From Cercozoa sp. M6MM (taxonomy: Eukaryota > Endomyxa: Ascetosporea), in assembly GCA_040357565.1 (NCBI GenBank), contig JBDODJ010000162.1: 24,098 nucleotides of DNA; one strand, 5' to 3'. The first letter of the stretch is position 1. The number at the start of each line of letters is the position of its first letter. The notes under the pieces were generated by a model. It saw only the letters and a list, made by a program, of their open reading frames with translations. It was not told the origin of the DNA and searched no databases. Below are positions 18,040 to 24,098 of this stretch, piece by piece. The translations under genes and the position numbers were made by a program.

Positions 18040-21000
18040 TCAGAAGCGACGGCGACCAAAAGAACGTCGCTTCTTGCCAGTCGAGTTTGACTGGGAGGCA
18101 GGCGACGTGAGCGCGGCCAGTCGGTCGTCGAGTTGCAGCGTAAACACGTCGTCAGCATCGCTATCGTCAGCAGCAGCGGCTTCCTTCTTCTTGACCGTTG
18201 TTTTTTTGACTGTTGACTTCTTTTTCTTTTTCGAAGCCGACTTTTTCGCTTTCTTTTTCGCCGGAGTTTTTTTGCGCTGCTTTTCGCAATGACAGCTAGT
18301 TAAGCATATTAAACTAAATTACATGTAGAAAGTGGGTACCGTAGACGCGGCCTCTTCGGGCACGTAGTCGTCGGCACTGTCGTCGGCATGCGAAGACGAC
18401 TCGTCGAGCTCAAAGTCGCTGTCCGAGTCGATTTCGGTCAACGGCTTGCGTGGCGCCGCTTTGCGACGCGAGCGGAGACCGAAACTGCGCCGCTTTCGCT
18501 CCGAAGATCCGAACTCGTCGAGTTTTTCGCTTTCGCTCTTTTTCATCGCTTCTTCGACTTGCTTCGTCGCTTCTTCGACTTGCTTCATAGCTTCTTCGAC
18601 TTGCTTCATCTCTTCTTCGTCTGCTTTCGCTTTGTCGATTGTCTTCGTCGCTTTTTCGACTGTCCGCGCCGATTTATCGGAGTGCTTAGTCGTTTCGGCT
18701 CGCTTCGTTGCTTGTTCGTTTGGCGTCATCGCTTTTTCGACATGCTTCGTTGCTTTTTTGATTGGCGTCATCGCTTTTTCGACTTGCTTCGCCGCTTTTT
18801 CTACTGGCTTCGCAGTCTCTTCGACTGGCTTCGCAGCTGCTTCGACTGGCTTTGTCGCTTTTTCGACATTATCGATTTGCTGGAGCTGTTTCGTCGCTTG
18901 CTTCGAATTTGAACTCGGAATTTCGTCGAAGAAGAGTTCAGTTTCAATTTTCGCAGTCGTTTTTGCAGTTTTATTTTTGGCTGGTATTGCTTGACGCGTC
19001 TTCTTTTTCGGTCTCGGGTCGACGTCGTCTTGGAGCAGTACGAGGTCGCCTGAGAGGAGAAACAGTGTAGACTGAAGGCGACACTGAGTGGAGTGGGCAT
19101 ATCAAGAACTGAACGTACCGACGAAATCATCGTCGAGTTGAAGTTGCTGTGACGACGAGATCTGCGAGGCCGTGCGCTTGTCACCGAGGACAGCGTTTCT
19201 TTGTTGCTGTCGTTTCGGTTGTTGTTTTTCAATTCCAAGTCGTTGTTTTTCAGGTTGTTGTTGTTGTTGACGTTGTTGTTGCCGTTGTTGTTGTTGTTGC
19301 TGTTGTTTCGCTAGGGCCTTGAGTTCAGCACGTAGCTGTTGGATGATCTCGTGTTGCGCGCGATTTTCGTGTCGCAAATCGTCGTGTTTGCGTTGCGCTT
19401 GGAGTTGCGCACGTTGCTGCTCGGCAGCGAGTTGTTGTTTCTCCTCCTGCAAGGTGAGAAGTTGGCGTTCGAAGGTTTTGCGAGTCGCGGCGAGTTGACG
19501 TTCGAGTTCATCGGCGTTGGCACTGGTTTCGGCTGCCTTGGCTTGGCAGAGGTCGCGCAACTGCGAGACAAAGTGCTGCTGCACAAAGTTCGCGACCGAG
19601 CTGACGTCTTCTTGTTCCACAGCCTCGTGCAGCAGCGATTTGAGCTTGTGTTCCTGGGCTGCCGATGGCTTGGGCAGACCGTGTGATTCGCACTCGGCTA
19701 GATATCAGTACAATCTACAGTTCACACAAAGTCTGCAGGTGGTTGTACCTGTCAAAAAGTCGCACAGCGAGGTGAAAGTGTCACATCGCCAGCTTTCGAT
19801 CAGTTGCTCCTGCTGTGTGAGTTGAGACTCTGCGTCCTGGATCTCCTTCTTGAGACAGCGTTGTTCCACTCCGAGTTCGCACAGCAGCGTCTCGTCCGAG
19901 CTGTCCGAAGGCACGGCCAGCACACCGTTCAACTCGGCAACTGCGGCCGACAGTTCGCGGATTTCGGAGCGTCGTTGCGAACTCTGCTCGGCGGCCGAAG
20001 TGAGTTGGTGTTCGAGTTGTCGAACCACAGTGAACTTGGATCCCAGTAGCGATTCGATCTTCGCCTGTGCAGACGCTAACTTGGCCGGAGTTTCTGCCAG
20101 CATGGAGGTGATGCCATCGCAAGTCTCGACGGCACTGTTTTCTTCAAGTGACTCGAGATTCGCGCAGAAGGCATCACAGGCCGCCAGGACTTGCTGCTGC
20201 TGCTCTTGCTTGAGCTCGACATGTTCCTCGAGTTGCTGGATGCGGTGCACCCGTTCTCGCTCGGCCATCTGGCGACTCATGAGACGCGATTGCAGCGACA
20301 TGGACTCGGTGTGCAACGCGTGCGTCTGCTGCTGCGTGTGTTGGATTTCCATATCCTACGCAGGGTGTTCAGTGACATTTCTAGTTGATTCAATACAAAA
20401 TAACGTTTGTACCGTTTGCATGGCGGTTTTCTTGAGTGTCTCGTAGTCTTTGAGAATCGAAACATTTTGAGGCTTGAGTCTCGCGCACTCCTGGCGCAGT
20501 GCCTTCTCCTCGCTCACTTCCTGATCGATACTCTGCTGCAACTGAGCGTTCTCTTGACACAGGCGTTCCAACTGTTCCTCGGCCTCTTTACGCTGCTGCT
20601 GGACGAACTTGTACTCCTCCTCCATGCTTTGCAAGGAATCTTTCGACCGATCCATCTGTCCGACAAGGAGTTTTGACAAGATATGAACAGAAAGGAGGGA
20701 GTGTGAAGGACCATGCGCATCTGCAAGTCGAGTTCCTTTCGTTCGTCGTCCGTTTTCTCCAGTTTCTGTTTCAGTTGGGCAGTTTCGGCACGCAGCGACG
20801 CGATTTCTTCTGCCGTTTCAGCTCCGATCTGTCTCTCCTCTGCAAGGGAGGGGGTAAAGGGTAAACCGGAGGGGTCGGGGTATCTGGCGTGCTACCTTCC
20901 AAGCGCTGGGCAGACATTCTGACCTCGTTCTGGACTTCGGGAATCTGCGAAGTGTAGGAAGCTAATTGCTCGCGATTGTCCTGGAGTTTCTGCTGCTCGT

Positions 21001-21818
21001 GGAGAAGCTCGCGGTGACGTTTTGCCCACTCGGTAAGGACCTCGAGTCGCATGGCTTCGTGCTCCTTCTTTCGTCTGTCGGCGTCCTCGCCGAGCTGCGA
21101 CGACGAAGCATCGAGGCCACGTGCCGTTGCAGCGACGCGGTCAAAGACTCGTGCCATCGAAACGGCGATGTTTCTGCATCCACCGCTGAAGCTAACAGTA
21201 ACTGGTAGAACCAAGCAAGTCGAAGTACCTTAGATCAGAAATGCCATTTTCGGTGGCCAAGTTGAGACTGAACACACAACAGCGAACAACTGAAATTTCA
21301 GAGAACAACTGAAAGCAGTGCTGTACACGTTGTCTTTGATTTCCTGCGTGCACAGCATCAAAGATAGGTCAAGCAAGTGTCTCAAAAATAACTGAACTGA
21401 CTTGTGATTTTACCAACAGCGACAGGCGCTTTTCGATTGAGTGACGCGACTCTTCGATGTGCTTCTGAATGTACTGACGTTGCTTTCCGATGACTTCAAA
21501 GTCTGCAACGCGTGCAGACAGTTTCCTTTGAGCGACTTGGACCCGGCGATGCACCTCAATCATGCGTCGCAAGCGCGCACGTTCGCGAATGTTGTCGTCT
21601 TGGATCGCATGGAAAGCACTGGCCTGCCTGCCGAGCAGATACACTACTTTCCCGAGATTCACTGAGTTGTTGGTGCTTGAGACTTGCTGGTCGCTCTCGA
21701 TTCCGCCGTTCAAAACAGGCGCTTGAAGCTCGTTGCGGCTCGCTTCACTCTCGGCAATCTCGTGACGTGCATGCAGCTGCAATCCTTGCAAAAGACCTGG
21801 CGCAGCCGCTTCGGACAT
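18040..21818 (-). CDS. Large coiled-coil protein with poly-Gln, heptad array and Lys-rich tail
   Basis: Ten exons join in phase: 21818-21414 (a donor 12 nt later also fits), 21343-21327, 21267-21229, 21173-20896, 20839-20712, 20655-20413, 20355-19749, 19697-19119, 19049-18340 and 18276-18040. They encode about 1080 residues. The N-terminal 150 residues are helical (MSEAAAPGLLQGLQLHARHE, IRERARLRRMIEVHRRVQ). Residues about 155-700 are continuous coiled coil rich in E, Q, K, L and A (SMEEEYKFVQQQRKEAEEQL, ATRKTFERQLLTLQEEKQQL). A Gln tract spans about 704-740, and a seven-residue repeat (VEKAxKx, VEEAMKQ) spans about 827-935. Acidic and basic patches follow (EIDSDSDFELDESSSHADDS) and the C-terminus is Lys-rich (KKSASKKKKKSTVKKTTVKK), ending KKRRSFGRRRF. 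KRRSFG occurs twice, in the last two exons. No motor, SMC or kinase domain is visible. A centrosomal, kinetochore or nuclear scaffold role is possible but unproven. Confidence 0.82.
18541..18867 (-). repeat. 21-bp coding repeat array (heptads VEKAxKx/VEEAMKQ)
   Basis: About 15 consecutive seven-codon units within exon 9 of the coiled-coil gene. The three units near 18550-18612 are almost identical at DNA level (cttcttcgacttgcttc). Units near 18730-18860 are more diverged, and a less regular stretch lies between. Confidence 0.85.
19219..19310 (-). repeat. CAA/CAG tract encoding poly-Gln
   Basis: A gttgtt-type run on the plus strand encodes Gln with scattered Arg, Pro, Lys and Glu in exon 8 of the coiled-coil gene. 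Mainly CAA codons, so likely polymorphic in length. Confidence 0.85.
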
Positions 21819-22091
21819 GTTGCTAGCGTGCCGATAGCGCTCTTAACCAACTCGTGGCGGCTTTTAGTGGGAACTTGCTCTTTATTTTCACGGTAAATTT
21901 ACCCCAGGACTGCCAAGCGGGTAAATTGATAAAATTTACTCGAACAAGATTGTTAACCCCACTCGCAGTAGGTTTTTTGAAAAACGAGGTCCATCAGCAA
22001 CTTAATAGAGCTGCAACGTGCTCGGAATTTAGCTAATCACTACCTTCAGAGTGCATTTTCTAAAGGTGGGTCAACATGACAGTAATTGACC
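21819..22091. promoter_or_regulatory. Divergent promoter between the coiled-coil gene and the LRRC45-like gene
   Basis: 273 bp lie between opposing ATGs. The middle is AT-rich and contains the related words gtaaatttac (21892-21901), gtaaattga and aaaatttac (21931-21950). No TATA element in good context. A shared promoter is inferred from position. Confidence 0.45.
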
Positions 22092-24030
22092 ATGGATGGT
22101 CAGTCCATTTTGTCACGTTCAGCGCGGATGAGATCGTCAGATCGCGTCGTAATGAGATCTTCGCACTAAATTTGCTCAAAATATAGCACAAGCAGCTGCG
22201 ATGCGAGACACTACAGAGAACGCAACACGACAGCTGCAAAGAGTTTCAGAAAAGTAGATTTTTTCTTTCAACTGAATTGCTTTCATCGACCGCCGTGCTG
22301 GTTGTATTTTGTATACTGTAGGTACGTGGAGTTGTGCACACAGTCTGACTTGATTCCGGAAACATTACGATGGAGCATCGTCGAACCCAGTGATACACCA
22401 ACTGTCCCACTGCAGCAACGCCGCATCGAGGCCAGATTGGACTGTAGTTCTCAAGGGTTAACTGATGGACATGTTGTAGCCTTGGCTGCAATTCTGTCGC
22501 AGTCCCGGGCTTGGCTTAGCTTGTCATGTTTAAACGTTAGCGACAATCGCATCTCTGCGAAAGCAATCGAAACACTCGCATCGTTGCTGTGCAATGGCAC
22601 ACTCTCGTCGTTGCGAAAGCTTGAAGTTGCCAACAACTCGGTCGGATCAGCAGGCATAGCTTCACTGTTTCGTTCGCTATGGAGATCGAAAAGCCGTTTA
22701 AGGTATTAACTTTGATCCATTTGCCTTGCAAAACTTTGCAGGTTTACATTTACGCCCATATAAACAGAGCCCTCGACATATCCAACTGTGCAATCGGATC
22801 TCGTTTTTTCGCCGACGGGCAAAGTGGAATCACTCGATACCTCACTTCTCCTCAATGTTGTTTGCAACAACTATTCGTGCGCTCCATCACGGTGAAATAT
22901 GTTAACAAACCGCAAGAAGGAGAAAGGTAAAGGCTTTACAGTACCAATAGAGGGCACATTTATGCTTACCGAATCATGCTAACAGGCTTCTCTCAAAGAT
23001 TGAAAACTTGCTTCGCGAGCATTGCACGAAAGCAACGCCTTCCTTTTCGTGGAAACCGCTGGAACTGTCTCGCGACTTTAACACATTTCTCGCCAACGAC
23101 ATCGACTCGCTCGGTGTCCAAAAGTTGGTTTCCGCCATCGCACGGAACAAGAGCTTGAGGACAGTGAATTTTCAAGGTTTGGAACTGCACTCACTCGACG
23201 CTTTGTTGCTTCGCGCCCTGTCAAAACGAGCAACCCCCACTGATGACGTTTCATTCACGCTTTCGATCCCAATTACAAAAAGTGCAGTTGAAGCTGTCGT
23301 TGATGCTTTGCTTCAATTCTGCGAGCACCAAAGGAACGCTTCACCTCGAGGCACAATTAACTTGGGTTCGGCGGTGCTGTCTGTGCGCGACTCGCGTTCC
23401 CATTCTTTGACGACGAGTGCATCCTCCCAAGTTCCAGATCTGGGCGATTCTCAATCGAGGGCCAATGATATTGAAGAAAAGATTTCCGAGATCATCCAAG
23501 AGCAGTCCACCACGCGTAAGATTGCAGCAACACAGGAAGCAAGTTGGAGACAAGAGCAAAAGCATCTGCAAAACAAAGTCGACGAATTAAATTTGCAGCT
23601 TGATTTGCTGAAGCGCGATGTGCTTCCACAAGACGCAACGAGGAATGTGGGTGTAAGTTTAGACGCGACGAGAAACTTCAAAGCTGTAGGCACGGGTATT
23701 CCATACAAGATAAAGTCGCTCGATAACATTCTGCGACAAAAAAGCACAGAAGCGCGCTTGTTGAGGGACAAGATGAAACAACTGACGCTTGAAACTCAAC
23801 AACTGCGGGTACATCTGCAGCTGTCCGAGCGAGCACGGAATGAACTTGAGGAGCAACTGCGTGAGGAAGAAAGCGGAGCTGTACTCGCTTCACAACAAGC
23901 TGAACAACAACTACGAGATAAACTGCAACAACAAACGACGGCACTGAACTCGAAAACACGTACAGTAAAGATATACAGTATCTGTACACGAGCAGTACTT
24001 CAGCTTGTGTATTGGGAGTCCAGCTTATAA
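22092..24030 (+). CDS. LRRC45-like leucine-rich repeat plus coiled-coil protein
   Basis: Exons 22092-22135, 22322-22702, 22768-22926 and 22986 onward join in phase. The last runs open to a TAA at 24028-24030, giving about 542 residues. The start MDGQSILSRSARMRSSYVEL leads into a short 'YxxLC...P' segment, then DCSSQGLTD and RNI-type leucine-rich repeats: LSCLNVSDNRISAKAIETLA, LRKLEVANNSVGSAGIASLF, LDISNCAIGSRFF and SLRTVNFQGLELHSLDALLL. From about residue 350 a long coiled coil follows (IEEKISEIIQEQST, LLRDKMKQLTLETQQLRVHL, ARNELEEQLREEESGA). This order (short N-terminal helix, LRRs, coiled coil) matches LRRC45, a centrosome-linker and ciliary protein. CEP78 is an alternative. Human LRRC45 is about 670 residues, so the stop at 24030 may be intronic read-through after a GTACAG donor near 23958, with more exons beyond the window. 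Confidence 0.68.
23651..23689 (+). other. 39-nt in-frame GT-AG segment inside an LRRC45-like exon
   Basis: The segment starts gtgtaagttt and ends gctgtag. Its length is a multiple of three and it has no in-frame stop, so retention or removal both keep the frame. The retained version encodes a second DATRN motif shortly after the first. Confidence 0.4.
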
Positions 24031-24038
24031 TAAATAAA
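24029..24038 (+). terminator. Overlapping AATAAA hexamers
   Basis: aataaataaa follows directly on the TAA at 24028-24030. If that stop is genuine this could be the poly(A) signal, but it is unusually close. Confidence 0.35.
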
Positions 24039-24040
24039 TA

Positions 24041-24044
<4 letters not shown>

Positions 24045-24095
<51 letters not shown>

Positions 24096-24098
24096 GTG
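24045..24098. repeat. (GT)n microsatellite at the right edge
   Basis: Pure GT repeat with one cgtg variant, continuing off the window. It may lie in an intron or 3' flank of the LRRC45-like gene. Confidence 0.95.

Noticed and set aside
18005..18292. Plus-strand open frame rich in Phe and Ser
   Set aside because: Antisense of the Lys-rich last exon of the coiled-coil gene.
1..24098. Transposons, integrated viral genes or rRNA
   Set aside because: No reverse transcriptase, transposase, integrase or capsid motifs, terminal repeats or rRNA-like stretches were seen.

Overview
This is an intron-rich nuclear window from a eukaryote. It holds two assembly gaps (10 N and 100 N), dinucleotide and AT microsatellites, and tightly packed genes on both strands with many short GT-AG introns (mostly about 46-200 nt). 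Standard stop codons are used and the coding exons are GC-richer than the introns. The gene set (a RICTOR-like TORC2 subunit, MMS19, MUS81, an LRRC45-like leucine-rich/coiled-coil protein) fits a protist or early-branching opisthokont-type lineage, possibly one with centrioles. The sequence alone does not place the organism more precisely. All exon models were assembled by hand from splice signals, reading-frame phase and remembered family motifs. No database search was run.

Layout from left to right: (1) 1-285, TG-rich microsatellite with a gap. (2) 312-1450, minus strand, N-terminal part of a RICTOR-like protein, running off the left edge. (3) 1451-1788, short divergent promoter. (4) 1789-6043, plus strand, a complete 14-exon MMS19 gene. 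(5) 6546 to about 9189 or beyond, minus strand, a helical-repeat protein whose 5' end is unresolved. (6) 9867-10966, minus strand, an acidic and Lys/Ser-rich protein I do not recognise. (7) 10967-11274, divergent promoter. (8) 11275-14625, plus strand, a complete 18-exon MUS81 with an intact XPF-type nuclease signature. (9) 14870-16237, plus strand, an unrecognised 313-residue helical protein. (10) 16238-17422, a weakly coding stretch with a tentative 100-residue gene. (11) 17423-17754, minus strand, an 87-residue basic protein. (12) 18040-21818, minus strand, a 1080-residue coiled-coil protein with a poly-Gln tract, a heptad repeat and a Lys-rich tail. (13) 22092-24030, plus strand, an LRRC45-like protein, possibly continuing off the right edge.

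There is no operon logic, as expected for a nuclear genome. Three tight head-to-head pairs (RICTOR-like/MMS19, unknown acidic protein/MUS81, coiled-coil/LRRC45-like) could share promoters. Two genes concern genome maintenance (MMS19 through Fe-S delivery to repair and replication enzymes, MUS81 through junction resolution), one is TORC2 signalling, and the last pair may be cytoskeletal or centrosomal. I found no clear new defence or mobile system. The most unusual sequence-level signals are simple-repeat-filled introns with strand-specific composition, an 8-copy 21-bp intronic minisatellite, two 39-nt frame-preserving GT-AG segments inside open frames, a 21-bp-periodic heptad array, and near-identical sequence flanking an assembly gap.
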